Assembly: GCA_013399015.1 (NCBI GenBank)
Contig: VWZX01010597.1
Location: forward strand, 166,710-230,709
From: Galbula dea
Taxonomy: Eukaryota > Chordata > Aves > Piciformes > Galbulidae
Length of the DNA stretch: 64,000 nucleotides
Direction of reading: 5' to 3'
Positions 50,704 through 64,000 of this stretch are shown piece after piece. The notes beneath the pieces are model-generated. The model ran no database searches and was not told where the DNA came from. It worked only from the letters and a program-made list of their open reading frames with translations. Both the position numbers and the translations under genes were made by a program. Numbering within the stretch: the stretch's first letter is position 1; every line of letters begins with the position of its first letter.

Positions 50704-52983
50704 GAATATCACCTCCCTCAACCTGTTGTCAAAGCTAGTCAAATAACAGGGCAATGGCAACTTTTGGGGAAAACTGTTGTTTTTCATCAAATCCTAGCTC
50801 CTTGGACCATTGTGTTGTGTGTGAATCCCAGTTATAAAACAAAAAACTGTCACATATGCTAAGGTAAACCCTGAAGAATAAAACTGACAACCTCAAGAAC
50901 CAGACAGTAAAAATAAAGAAACAAAAATATCAAATTATTTTTCTCTTTTTTTTTAATTCAACCCATGATTTCAGGGCTTCCTGAGGTTACTTGAATTTGG
51001 CAATACCAACTTTATAATGATGTAGTCAAACATTTTTCTTGAAGGTATAAAAATCATACCTGAAGTCTCACTTTCACTTAAATTCCTTCCTTAAAGCATT
51101 TTTACTATAGTAGGAATATTATGACTCCAAGCAGCAGAACAAAGATATTTTTTGACCAGGCACTTCACCAGGAGAACATGGTCTCCACTTTAGAAAACTA
51201 TAGTAAATATTTGTTTGGAGTCAGCAAGTGAATTTTCACTAATTCCTGAAATCTCAGTAGAACAGCAAATTTTATGCTAAATTTATTCATAGACTAGATG
51301 TACCCTTTTATAAAGTACATAATAATTCTGATTTGTATGTTCAGATAATACCATCTGCTCAGAGTTGCAAAGAAAAAGGCATGCTCTACTCCTATATCTC
51401 TAGGGAAGACCTCTATCTCCTGCATTTTTTTTTTTTTTTAATTTAATTCATTTTTGGAGTGATATGGAAAAAATGGGTTATCAATTTGTATAGGAATTCT
51501 ACAAACCTAGAAGAAAAATCAGTCACCTCTTACTCTATGCAGCTGTATGGCAAACCCAAAACAGATAAGAAACACTCGTCTCCTGGATAGGCTGTGAAAT
51601 CTAGTGTAATAATTTATTATTTTTAATAAAAATTACCATAAGCATTTCCAAGCTTTGGCAGTGACAGAGGCCATTTTGCAGTGACAAGATGTGTAACATT
51701 TGCACAATCAATGTCCTAGCATCTCAGACCACTGTCATGCTTCTCGAGCTGGATCACCCATGGAATAAAATAACATTTCTTGTCCTGAAAGACTGTATTT
51801 TGTTGTAGTGCATTGATCACATTAACAAGGGAGACTGAAGTATGACAGCTTCTTAAAGCACCTTGTATCTCTAAATTTCAAGGCACTTCATAAGGACAGG
51901 ACTTAAATGGCAAATGTATGGGAGGACTCATTACTAACCCATGCTTTTCCTGCCCCCCGAGGTTCTTCTGTTGCAAAAGGCAGCTAGTAGTGATTTCCTT
52001 CATACAGAGCTTTGAGGGCAGGGGAAAGACATCATATGAGTAGGATTTCATTCAGATAGAAATAAATACAAGGAAAGAAGTCCTGCCCCAGAGTGTCTAT
52101 AGCCTCAGGCTCCAATCATGCAATGTATTCAGCATGCACTGCATTTTGTGCTCTGTGAACAGTTCAGCTGACTTCAGTGCTGCCTAAAGTGTGCCTGAAG
52201 TTAGATACGTATACAGAAGTCATTAACAAGTCACAGGCCAAGTGCTGCAGCCTTGTGGAATTCATTTTTCTGTGGATGTCTGGACCTGTGGGGAGCTCCC
52301 CTAAAATAAACAAAATCACTTCTGATGCCAGGCAGTACCCAATGATGAAAAGGCAGACATGAACAGAAAATATACAAAGGAGAGAGAAGGCAAGAGTGAA
52401 GTGCATGGGAACATCTTGCATGGCTGGCAGGAAAGGAAGGTCTGCTAATATTCTATGTAGGATGACTGAAAGAATGTAGGCATCACTAGGCACATCTGTG
52501 CACACAGATCTGGAGAGGCTGAGATGGCCATGCCCAAAGGTGTTGGTGCAGTCTAGCTCCAGTCTGGAAACTACATGGCTGTATTAACATGGCTTTGGAC
52601 TTGACCTGAGAGTCTTGCATACATGTATACATCTACCTCTGGAGATCTAGCCTGCACACAACTGTTAACTGAGACATGGGAGGATCAGTAGTGTGGTAGA
52701 GATTTGGGTGCTAAATCTCCTTTACAATCATTCCTTTATGGGAGGCAACTCACTTGCAGATTTGCTGACCATCTCCCATTTACACTGGGTCTTGTCAGAC
52801 AGGTGTCTGGACTCTCTTCCTACTTCCTGCTTGCAATCCAAAGTAACCAGAACCAGCAACATTACATCTAGATTAACCTTTCCTACTGTGAAGCTCCTAG
52901 CTTGAAAGCCCTGAGGACCATACAAAATAAGCAAAATAGGGTAAAATGAGAAGAAAAAGGGAACAAGTGAAACCCAAAAAGTC
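50704..52983. other. Unique non-coding DNA
   Basis: No gene is recognised. A 15-T run lies at 51425-51439. Overlapping open frames near 52164-52505 are opposite-strand pairs without domains. Confidence 0.5.
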
Positions 52984-53081
52984 TTTGTAAAGAAGTGGTT
53001 TTCAACTATGTTTTGCAAAATCTCTGTTCTCTTTTGTAAAGAAGTGGTTTTCAACTATGTTTTGCAAAATCTCTGTTCTCT
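52984..53081. repeat. Perfect tandem duplication, 49-bp unit
   Basis: Bases 52984-53032 and 53033-53081 are identical. The unit begins TTTGTAAAGAAGTGG and ends ATCTCTGTTCTCT. No mismatch is visible, so the duplication is recent on an evolutionary scale, or an assembly artefact. The unit is not simple sequence and has no apparent coding role. Confidence 0.97.
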
Positions 53082-56000
53082 GTAGACTATTTCACAGGTA
53101 TTGAAAGGAAGATGGGGGGGGAAATGCATGTATTTTGTTTCTGAAGCAATATGTACACCTACTGGAGAACTGCTAGGGAGATCCATAAGCCAAATAGTTG
53201 AAAACTGCTCTCTAGATATTGAGCATGGAAACATTTCTCTTGCTGGCCATGCAGCTGTAAAAGTGATAAATGAGAAATGGAAAGAAACAGGCAGTTCCAT
53301 AAGAATGTAGATTATCTCTGACAGGGAAGAGACAATGTACTAGCAACTCATTAGTAGGTGAAGAAAATGACAGATAGAAACAAAGAAAGAAAATAGGTCT
53401 TAAAGGGGGGAAAATAGCTCAGTACAATAATTTTTCTTAATCTGTGGCTTTCATAATGGTGCAGTAGGCAACTCAACCATCTCTGAGCACATAGAAACAG
53501 AGATCATTAATAAGACATCCCCAGCACCAGCAGCAGTCAGCAGCTAGCAGCTGGGGATGGCAGAGAGATCATTTGTTGGCACCTGAAACCCAGATCAATG
53601 CAGGCCCGGGCAGTGAACAACAGAGTGATGGAAGGATGGGAACCTTAATTGGAGCTTATAACAGGGTGAAATATCCTGGCTAGATTTATGAGTTTTTCTC
53701 ATTACTGTTAAAAGTTTGAACAGTAAAAATCATTTTCTCTTCTCTGTCTCTACCTATAGGAGAAAAGGAGGCACCCACAGAAAGTCCCCTCTAGGCATCC
53801 CTCTCCCCCTCCTGTGGCTTCCTGAGCTCAAGTTCTTAACATATCTCTCCACCAGTGCAGTTAAGTGTCTCCTGAGTATTTATTTCTGCTGATGTTTAGT
53901 TGCAAGTTAAATACAAATCTTAGCTCCTTTTCAGATTCCTGAACTGCCACACTTCTCTCTTACTCTCAGAGGTGAAGGAGTAATTTAGCAGCTTTAACTA
54001 GACCCTATCATCAGTTCTGTTTTGATGTTACTGCTAATTTGCATCCTAATTCCCTTACCTTCAAATTTAATAGAAGACAAGAGACGTTCTCTTTTATCTG
54101 TTACACATTTTTTGTAGTTTTTTTTTAAGTAGGGAGAAAGACATAAGGAAAAAGAAGAAATAAATATAAATATTGAAGCAGCTCCAGCTGAAAGGCAATA
54201 AAAAGACTGCCTGCTTCTCCCTCTTGAACTGACTAGCAGTAACTCTGAGTTTCTCCTGCAACCCTGCAGGATTGGTTACTGTTGTAATGTGGGACTCCTG
54301 TCTCTGCCCTGCTGGATCCTTTTAACTCCTCCTGCTCTGTGGCTGCAGCAGCAGCAAATTTCTCAGAAGCTCTGGAGACAGAACAGAGTTGTCCCTCGAA
54401 CTTTCCCTGGAGCATTGCAAACCCAACCTAGCTCCTATCTCACCTTCCCTCACTTGAAAGAGCTGTAGCTGCAATGCAAAGACTGAGGGAGTCTCATTTA
54501 TTTTGTCCCTGTCACCTTCCTGGTGCATTCCGTCAACCTTTCCCAGGACAACTAAGTCAGAAATAGCTGGCTCTTGCAAGGTGGCACCAAAGGACTGGAG
54601 CAGCAGAATTAAGAACAGGATAGAAAAGCAACATTCCACATCTCCTGAAGTGTCTTGAGCCACCTACTGCATCTTGTGTTTGCATCTTGCATCTTTCCTC
54701 TTGGTAAAATACATCATAGATGAGATGTGAACTATGAGACCCTTTCATGGGGGTAAATGCTCACATGTTTCTCCGAAAAGCTCTCAGTGTTCAGACCTCA
54801 GTTCTGCCTGGTCAGTCCTATTCCAGTCCTATTGCCTTTCCTTTTGCTGTGTGGAGGTGGGAGTACAGCCAGAAAACATGTAATCTGTGGAGCACTCTAT
54901 TTCAGGGTTTGGTATTGTCTTTAGCCCACCCACAGGGTCTATAAAAGCCAGAGGAAATGTCACGGTAGTTACACTGCTGCATTAGCATGCAATATATATC
55001 ATTCACCAGGCTGGATTTGTAGGAGAGCGTGAAGGTTAGCTATCTCCCCTATTTGTGTTGCCTGCTCTCATGGGGTGTAAGACAAGGGAGTAGCTATAGA
55101 TCCCTTGCTCTCCTCCCTCAACAGACCTATCTTTCTGAGCTGACACCAGTGGTAGCTGCATCAAAGATGGTTTGGAGGCCAGTGAGGTGAACACTCTATG
55201 CAAATTGCATATTTGTAGGGTGCAAATTGAACAAAGCAGAGCTGCTCTTTGCTGAGCTCTAACTCTCTGGGGTGTAGGACTCCCATATTTGTGAGCAACA
55301 GGGCAGCTGCCTGTGAGCCTAGGCCACAGTGTTGCACGCAGGTTAAGCCAGACACAAGCCGGAGAAGGAGTGAAAGACAGCTCTGCCTTTGAATTGAATC
55401 CTGCCTGCCTGTGCCATCCCTCCATGCTAAGTCCAGCCTTCACACTGGTGAAACAGAGTCCTGTTTAAAACGCAGCTGCAGCCATCACCAGGATTTTTCC
55501 ATGAGCACAAATATTCCTTTGACAGTATGTCTTTATCAAGTTAACTGGTAACAGAACTTCTGTTCTCTCCAATTTAAGTGAAACGTGAGTCCTTTCATTT
55601 AGGACTTGGAGCCACAGAAGCAGCCCTGCTCACCCACAGTTCTCAGCCTACATCCCTATCCCCAGCCCTTTCCAGACCCTTTCTATCTTCCCCCCCAAAG
55701 TGAGTGTAAACCCCCCTTCTTTTCCCAAGTCCTCTGGCTTTGTCCTCTGTCTTGCATTTTCCCAGCTCAATCCCAGTGCCTTGCACAGCATCATCCATTG
55801 TCAGGTTTTTTTGTGGCTAATAAAGGAAATTCAGTTGACTGTCTTTGATACCTGTTGTAAATCATGCATTACTGTCACAATGAGGATGGAGTTGTTTAGT
55901 TGTTTGTTGTTTTATTTTCAGTTTTGTTTTTGGTGGGGGGGAGGGGCAGTATTTTCTCTTTTTTTCTTCTAAATCTAACGAGGAAAAAGAAAAAGCCAGA

Positions 56001-56371
56001 ACAATCATTTGCTCACTAAACCTCAGCAATCCTTTACAGAAACAGGAGGTTAGATGTAAATTAAACAAATTATCCTGAACTCTTTCCTGACATTGCTGTA
56101 GGAAGTCCAGTGCATTCAATGGAGGGAAACCGTGGCATCTCCATTTTCCTCACCTCATGCAAACACTGTTGAAAGCAGAAGGGATGTCCCAGCAGAAACT
56201 TCTGCAACAAAGAAACAACTACAAGGTATTCATCTCCCCTTGTTGTCGGAGCAGTTCTTCAAACTCCTCTAAGTTTTTCCCTTAGTAAACAGAACAAGAA
56301 AGGCCTTATCTAAGAAGGAAGACACACAAAATTAAACTCCCAGAGTCATCTCTGCTGACCTTATACAAGTC
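53082..56371. other. Unique non-coding DNA
   Basis: No gene or repeat family is recognised. The minus-strand frames at 55036-55443 and 54322-54663 (135 and 113 codons) lack recognisable domains and splice support. Confidence 0.5.
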
Positions 56372-56607
56372 TCAGAATCACAGAATCACAGAATCATTAC
56401 GGTTGGAAAGGACCCTCAAGATCATCTAGTCCAACCGATAGCCCTACACTACTCTTACCCCTAAATCATCCCCTGAAGAAACACATCTATCCTCTTCTTA
56501 AAAACCTCCAAGGATGGTGACTCCACCACCACCCTGGGCAGCCTATTCCAATACCTAACCACTCTTTCAGTAAAGAAATTCTTCCTAATATCTAATCTAA
56601 ACCTAAT
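56372..56607 (-). mobile_element. CR1 LINE, 3' fragment, reverse orientation
   Basis: This copy begins with three inverted terminal octamers (cagaatcacagaatcacag). It then reads ggttggaaaggaccctcaag, atcatctagtccaaccg, the ctccaaggatggtgactcc block, ccctgggcagcctattccaa and ctttcagtaaagaaattctt. It is the best-preserved CR1 terminus here and probably among the younger copies. The right boundary is approximate. Confidence 0.95.
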
Positions 56608-59600
56608 GTACCTGTATTTGTTGTCTAGTGGGCCTTGGGAACACTTCCTCAGCTAACCCTAGAGCCATTAAAAACCCCACAGTACAAAAGCACTCACACC
56701 CTAAGGGTGGTGGTAGGGATCTGTGAAAGCATAGCTCCAAGCCCTGTGAACGTAGCTGGCAGCAACCAGCTTAGGAGTTGTGATAGACTTGGTTTGAAAG
56801 AGCAGATGGGAACTGTCTTAACTCTGGCATCCCATGAAGGACCTGAGTCACCACTGCAGTTAAGTGACTGCTCATTTCATAGCATCTGCTTTTCTTTCAG
56901 ATTTTGGTTGACAAACCAGATATCTTTGCTTTGGTTTTCTTTCCTGGTGTGCCTGAGTATTTACTAATGAGCTCAGAGCTCCTGTTCCATCATTTTCCTC
57001 TGGGTGACACTGTACAACTTAGAGGCATGTTAATGAATCATAAAGATGCAAACACTAGTTGAAGCTATAAAATGCCAGCCTTCAGTTAGTCAGAAAGACT
57101 GTTCTAAATAGTGGCAAGAACTCCTAACCAAGTAATGTTGGATCATTCTCGTTCCTGATCTCTAGGGAGTAAGACATCAAGACAAGTACCTGAACCTCTG
57201 TTCCCTCCTGGCAATGCAGCATGGTGAACCCCTCTCCCATTACTTGGCTCAGGAGATGCTTTCTACTCTGCTGTCATTAATAATTCATTTGTCATATCAA
57301 GTAATGACTTTCTTGATCATTATGAATTCATCTGGGGCTAATGTACATGTCATATCCACTTCAACAGGAGACAGTAAAGCAAAACACACCAGCCAGCCAA
57401 TGAGTGTCTTTCTGTCTCTGCTTTATCAATTTGTATGTAATCGATTTGCAGTTGGTTGATTTTTCAATTTGACTTTTTAAGGTTGGCTTGCAATTATTAA
57501 TATCTTTCTTCTGAGTTTTGTTTTGGGTTGGGTTTTTTGGTTTGTTTTTGTTTTGTTTTGTTTTGGTTGTGGTTAGTTGGGTTTTTGTTTGGTTTTTTTT
57601 TTAACCTGTTTTGCATCTTTCTCTGACTCCTTGCTGGGTATTCTCCAGATATGCAGTATCATCAGACAAACTTTTCCTTGCCTTTTCTTACAGATATTTC
57701 TGAAACCCAGAATCCAATACTCAAAGAGCTAAATCTATAGGATCAGATTTTTTCAAAACTAAGTACTCTTCCCGCCAAGGTACTACGACAAACAACCAGA
57801 ACTTGATAACACTACAGTGCTCCGACAGACAAATTTCTTTGGAAATGTGCATCCTAGGCAGTCACATGTTAGTGAAGATGTCAGGCTAATTGCTGTGTCC
57901 CTAGAGGGCTTTCCATTATGCAGTGTAAGAATACCTTTGTCATCACTCCCCAGCTATATCTCATTGATCAGACCATCTCTCAGAATGAGTAGGCTACAGA
58001 ATCAGCTGCTTCCTTCTGTTGAGAACTCAGCAGGGATGCAGTCTGCATTGTGGCCTTTTGTAGCAAGGACCCCTTCCCACTACAAGTTTAACCAGGGCAA
58101 TGTAAGCTAGCATACAACTGGCACTGACTCCTAGCCATTGCAATATTGATCTAGTTAAAAACAAACAAATGTAGGGGCAAAAATTTTGACATTGTAGTGC
58201 TACTCCCCAACTTATTTCCTCTCTCTGTTTCTTCTCAATATGAGGAAAAAAACCTCTTTCAGAACATTTCAAATGCTGCTTGTTAAACTTAAATGAAGCA
58301 AGGTTATTACTTTGTTGGTGGTAGCTGCAAACTCAGAATCTGGTTTACCACTCTGCTGAAGCCTGCAAAAAGTAAGAAAAGTCTTGGTTTGCACAGTATG
58401 AGGCATCAAGTGTCCCAACCTTTATAATCCTATTTCCTGGGCCATCATTACGTGCCTCCACAATTTTCTGAAACATTTTCTCCACATTTCCTTAATAAAC
58501 TAACTCTGTTCCCTTCTCTTCTTCAGTCTCTCATTCTCACTATGGAAGCAGTAGCTGTCTGGTCATGCCGCTTGGCCAGGCCTGCAAATGAACATCTCCC
58601 AGTCATGAGTGAACGGAAGAAAAAGGCTTTCTTTCTAAGCCCATAGTCTGTGAGGGAAATGAAAACAGAAGAATGTGGAACCTCACCATAGACAAGGGCA
58701 GAGCTTAGTCCTGCTCCTGCACTAAGGTTATCCCTTTCAAACACAGAAGGCAGCAATCTAGCCAGCATTGCTATCAGTGGAATCCTGCAGAAAGCTTACA
58801 TTCAGCAGTCAGGGAGAAAGCTAACAACAGACCAAGATGGAATATCTATGGAATATCTATCTATGTCACTATGAAGTGAATCAGTAGGAGTTCTGCCTTA
58901 AGAAAGGCACAAAGACACATCAGGGCATCCAAGAAGGACTCTCCAAAGTTATTTGAGATTTAGGGTTGGGCTGTTTCTTCAGTGATTCTCAGAGTAGAAA
59001 AAAAAAATTCTGTTCAAAATTCCTGCTTGGCTAGGATTATGAGTCATTGCCAAGAAATCCACTCTCATTTGTCACCTGTTAGGTCTCTTCAGTCTGCACA
59101 GAGTGAGTAGAAACAAGGAGAAGAGATACACATCTACACAAGAATTGTAGCACTGAAATGCTTCTTCTGTTGTGGTGGTGTAAAGAAATCCCCATGGAAT
59201 AGCTGATGTTTTTGTGAAAATACTCTTTGCAATACATCGCTGGTAAAGAGCTTTCTGTGATATATATAGTCTGAGAGGCTGCAGCATCATGACCATAAGT
59301 CACTACTTCTCCTGGAAAATAAATTTTAGTCCAAGAGGCATGAAATGAAGGTAGGGAAAGGCAGGGAGAGGGGAGATATTTCAAGGAACAGAAAAGGGAT
59401 AATCACATTTCAGGACTGATTTTGTCTTAATTCAACTCATATTTTACAGACTCAGATTTAGCAGACCTTCACCAGCCCTGGCAGATCACAAACTGTTAGA
59501 TATCTTGCCAACAATATAATGCAGATATTGCAAAAAGACCTTACAAAAGGACAGTCTGGACTGGATTGCTGTTGTCTGGATTCAGAAGATGTGAATTTGA

Positions 59601-62600
59601 TTCTTTTTTTCTGCAAGAGGTCCCTTGTGTAAGCTTGGGCAAGATGTCACCTTTTTTTCACCATCCTTTTGGGCTAGGAACCGTTTCTCATTAGCTATGT
59701 GCAGAGCTCGTGGCACACACAGGCTCTGATCTTGGTGAAGGTCCTTGGCTAACAGCAGAGCAACAGGGATGAGAGGGGTATACAGATAATAGAAGTCATT
59801 GTTCTGGGTGAGTGATAGATATTGAACACTTAATTCACTCCTTCTGAGCATAAGCACTCAGGAACAGTGAAATGCCCTGGGAGATTTGAAGCATTCACAG
59901 CGGGCTGACAGACATGGTGCAGGACCTATGGGACACTCTGAAGCAGCATCTGGAAGCCAGGCAGAATACTGTAGGGCATCCTAGATGGCTTTAGATATCT
60001 TCAGTGAGAGAAATGAATAGATCCCTGGAGCCTTTCCTACTTAAGCTGGTTCGAAGGCCTCTGTAGAATAAATTGGCATACTCTGTTTTACCTCCCTTCT
60101 GTCTTTTCTACATATGACAACTAATATGCCTCTGACTACCTCCAAAACAAAGAAACAATATGCTGTATTTCACTGAAAGGATGGAAATTCAAAGCATTTT
60201 TTCTGGGTCATATAATAGGCAATATCTAAACCAGGGATGATCCTGCAAGCATCACTTTTTTCCTTTCTATGTAGCCACCCATACACAAGGGTATAATTTG
60301 CATTGTTAAGCTCAGCCTTGTTGAAGAGGACTACTGCAGCCTAGAGCCAGGGTGAAGGGGCACTGGAGGGGAACCGTGGGTTGAGCAGCAGTGGTGAGCA
60401 CTAATTCTGTATGTAGTGAGTTGGTCACAGACTTGTAGGCCATGTTAACAGGGACACTTTCATCTTTTCCCATGAACTGAACCAAAACAAAAGGTGCTGC
60501 TATTCTAGCCCAATCACTAGAGTAAAAGAAGAAAAGTGGGCTTATTCCTTATCACCTAAGGACAGAGGTGGAGATCAATTATCCATACTTGCTGTCACCT
60601 CTTTGAAACTGGATAATCCTATGCCTAGGCTCAGTAAGGAACAAAAAAACTCTGTTAATATAAAATGAGGATGTCATTTTACATATTTACATGAAATAAG
60701 ATAAATTAAGGATCAATAATCCTTGAGGGGAGGAAATTAGGAGAGAAAGGGAGTTAAGAATCTATATGTAGCTCCAGAGAAACCTGAAGGGAATAATTAG
60801 ATATAAAATAAAACATAATTTTGTAGCTCAAAGATATCTCCTAGAAATGTAAGCTAAGATGTAGATTGTCCCCAAGGACTGATTCCTTAACCACATGGGT
60901 TAAATAAGTGTCTAACAGCTTGTCAGCTAGATACAAGGGAAGAGACCAACCTTTAGATTTACTGTTGGGATAAGTAAATTAAATATAGTTTTCTTTCCAA
61001 TTTGTCATTTGTGTCTTTATAAATCTTTGTATCTGCAGCATGTATTTTGGACTTTTAAAGTATTTTTTTTACTTGCTTTTGCCTTCAAATCTGTTTTGAC
61101 CTAAGGGTGACTTCAAGGTAACTGCATAGTATCAGTGTGGTCTGCTCCAAAAGATGATGTGAGCCATATGGGCTGGTTCCTCACTCAACCTCAGAGTACC
61201 CACTACCCCAGTGGAAAACCTTGCACAGCAGAGGTCCTTAGTGAGGTCCTTCACAATGGGTGTCCTCAGCTTGCCTTGGGAGTGGGAAATGGAGAAAAGC
61301 CAACACTTATGCCTTGATATCAGCTAGAAAGCCTTCAATTGCCATTGAAAGTGGAGCCAGAATAAGGTGTGTGCTGTCCTTATTGCAGCAGTCATCATGT
61401 ATGCTCCATACATGCCCACAGAGACAGGTGCTTTCCCAAAATTAGAGTTGTGAGAGTCAACACTACAAAGAGCAAATGAATACTGTCTCCCTCCCTGCCA
61501 AGTATTGTCCACATCATGGCAGTAGAGAAAAAAGACTAGAAATCATGGGGCCAGAATCTCTCTCCTTGTGTTTTTCCTATCTGTGAGCCATTACTCACAC
61601 CTTTGAAATCACACACAAATGTTTCCTAATAACAATTAATAATCTGTAGAGTTAGTTTACTGCCAGATGAGGCCATCAAATCAAATGCAATAAGTAAACT
61701 TTAAAAAGGAATGGATGCTTTTAGGGCCATTGGCAACATTGATAGTTTTATTAACCCAGTAAAAGGGAGGTTGAATCTCATTGGCACAGGGTCAGGAAGG
61801 CCTCTGGCTTTTCAAACACAGCACAATGCAACTGGTCAAATGCATTAGATTGCTTCCTAACTGCTCCAGGATCGTGTGACAGAAGCTACTGGGTCACAGG
61901 GAAATTTAGTGCAGTTCCATAACATTACACAGTGCTGATTTTTTAGTGATAAAATTATGACAAATTCCTTCTTGTATTGCGTGTAGTTGAGTAGAATTTA
62001 AAATAACTGGCTTCTGTTTTTCATATAGTGGCAAAAAGATAATGGCTATAATGAATTGCAGTTGAAGTCCTTGTTTGATCCCTCAAATAAAGGGTTTACC
62101 CAAAGACTGATTTAGGTATAGACCTACTCAAGAGTAACAGTGTCTCGCTTCACTTTAAGTTTCACTTTTGCTTCATCTATTGGATTTAGCTGAATGGAAG
62201 TAAAGCAGTATATGTGGACACTGAATAAACATGTCCACATACAGGGTATGGGCAGAAAACCACTGATTTTCATTAATCATCATGAGCTGATGCTCAATAT
62301 TAAGCCTCATTACTTTTCAAGCAGTGAGAGCAGAAACTGTCCCACTGGTGGTTGAGTGTGACTTGACCAAAAGTCAGTAACTTGTTAAACTACTACAGGT
62401 TGTTGGTGGTGGATCATATGCTTTCATTCATGGATTTATTCCAGAATATTTCCTACACTTCAAGTGTACATACTACTTTAATCTGAATTAACTTTCAGGA
62501 GGATATATGTCCCTAATACTAGGTATTTAGAGTAACAGTTTCACATGTGCTTGCTTAGATTGATAGTTCAAGTCCTCAAAGGTATTTCCATTCACATAAA

Positions 62601-64000
62601 GAAAAGTTACAGCACTAAATATCTTTGAGGCTCTGGAGTTAAGTCCCATTTTCAAAATAACAGGCACTTCAGACATTAAGCTTTTCTGAGACTCAATGGA
62701 ACAGATATCTTTACAGTCCTGCCAAAGATATCTAGATTATAAAGTTTGTGCTGACATGCTGGAATATTTTTTTGTTTTAGTTGATTCATAAAGCATAAAT
62801 TCAAGGAGTGAAGACATACACCTCTAGTGTCTACCTTTTAATTTCTCTTTCTATATTTATAGCTCATCAGAAGATAACGAGAATCCATCCTACAAATAAG
62901 CACAGGGTTAATCTTCTGAGAAACACTATCTAAGGGTATGATGTTTGTGTCTAATACTATGCTCTTCCATAAAGTATTTGTACCCCTAATTCCAATAATA
63001 TACACACACACACACATACATATATATTTAAAAATATCTATAAGCCTTTTCAGTGGTTAACGTTTTTCATGCTAAATATCACTCACTTGAGCTTATAGCT
63101 ATGAATGTAAATAGTAAAAATTATTTTCTTAAAGCTCACCTCCATTAGCAAGAAACTCATGAAAGATTAATCTCAGCTGTGGCCAAAGGAAGATGGGATT
63201 GCCATCTTTATTCCTACTACACTTACTCATTGTTGGCTTTTATGAAAGCTGTATCAAAATTGCTGAAAAGTTAGACATTTTTACTGCCAGATATCAGACA
63301 AGACACTTTTAGCTACATCCAACTGAAACAAAAAATACTATCCTTGTAGGATTCATCTGATGACTACATGGGAAGTTATTTTCATCCAAATATAAAAGTG
63401 AATTAAACTTGTAAAGACTAAGGAGCAAAGGCCCACATTTCTTTTTGATTTTTATCTTGCTTATCCCCCTCAGATGTCCAAGTATTGTGGATTATAAGGC
63501 CATAAAGAATCATCAGGACATTCTGTCTTACCTTCTGTGTAAGCAATTTTACTTGCTCTACAGGTACCCAGCAACATGTTTTCTTTTTTTCAGTTTTCTG
63601 CTTTTATTTTGCATATTTTGCTCTAACAGGGTCAAAATTTGTACCTAAGCCTTGATGGGATCACTCGTGGGCTAAAACCTACTCTGTGTAAAATAACAGC
63701 AATAGACATAGATTAGAGTGGAAAAATGAGATTCCTCATAAATCTCAATATTTAGGCATATGATAAACTTCTTACTGTGTTGTCAGTCATCTGTAACTCT
63801 GTGTGTGTATGTCCTTATCTTATGTAGAATGTAACACCAGGATGCAACTCAGTTTACTTTTACTGCATTAGCCATAACCTTAAGTGTGCAAATGTGGACC
63901 TTTATGGTATCTGCCAAGCCACAATATTTTTTTACATTGCAGAATTGTGACCATTTGCATGATCAGTGTACACTGATGCCATCAAAGCACAGAAGTAAGA
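56608..64000. other. Unique non-coding DNA
   Basis: No gene is recognised up to the end of the window. Contents noted are a T/G-rich tract (57520-57605), a short repeat of GGAATATCTAT near 58840-58862 and a (CA)n then (TA)n dinucleotide run (63002-63028). Two stretches (57264-57480 and 61620-62080) look rich in homeodomain-type ATTA/TAAT words, but I cannot test conservation. Confidence 0.5.
63002..63028. repeat. CA/TA dinucleotide microsatellite
   Basis: About seven AC units are followed by ATACATATATATAT. It is a short, probably length-variable microsatellite. Confidence 0.85.

Noticed and set aside
60045..60062. ggttcgaa, resembling a tRNA B box
   Set aside because: No A box, acceptor stem or cloverleaf can be built around it.
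1..64000. CRISPR arrays, bacterial operons, phage or plasmid systems
   Set aside because: No regularly spaced direct repeats and no prokaryotic-type gene packing. The content is that of a vertebrate, bird-like genome.

Overview
This window looks like ordinary non-coding nuclear DNA, intergenic or intronic, from a bird. The evidence is a set of 5'-truncated CR1 LINE tails in both orientations, some ending in the avian CR1 terminal motif (ATTCTGTG / ATTCTATGAT). There are also solo endogenous-retrovirus LTRs of a kind common in avian genomes, AT-rich unique sequence, and no dense gene content. I recognise no complete host protein-coding gene, rRNA, tRNA or CRISPR array. No bacterial-type feature is present. 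Nearly all short open frames are chance frames.

Layout. 1-8069 is unique non-coding DNA. 8070-8154 is the best host exon candidate: acceptor, open frame, consensus donor. CR1 fragments lie at 9056-9119 (+), 14565-14758 (+), 32354-32433 (+), 44705-45180 (+), 50399-50703 (-) and 56372-56607 (-), with a doubtful scrap near 47634. Three related solo LTRs, all on the minus strand, lie at 15846-16566, 28880-29514 and 48810-49329. Two have exact 5-bp target-site duplications (cctgg, gtatg) and the first has a 4-bp match. Simple repeats include a 105-bp pure polypurine tract at 40506-40610, several A/C-rich or T/G-rich tracts, a 26-T run at 36446, and a perfect 49-bp tandem duplication at 52984-53081.

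The main feature is a non-LTR retrotransposon at about 37690-39371 with an uninterrupted 539-codon reading frame. It encodes most of a reverse transcriptase of the RTE/BovB-like superfamily (motif B GVKQGCVLAP, motif C YADD, a YLG motif) and a long C-terminal region ending in a CCHC zinc finger. The endonuclease is missing through 5' truncation. An in-frame internal deletion joins the upstream linker directly to the middle of RT motif A, removing its first catalytic aspartate. The 3' end has a perfect hairpin with a UUCG loop, then a short ATG repeat where the element appears to stop. Birds mostly carry CR1, so an open RTE-like copy suggests a lineage-specific, possibly horizontally acquired element; that is inference. 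The genes do not work together as a system. The window is a record of transposon insertions in quiet host DNA.
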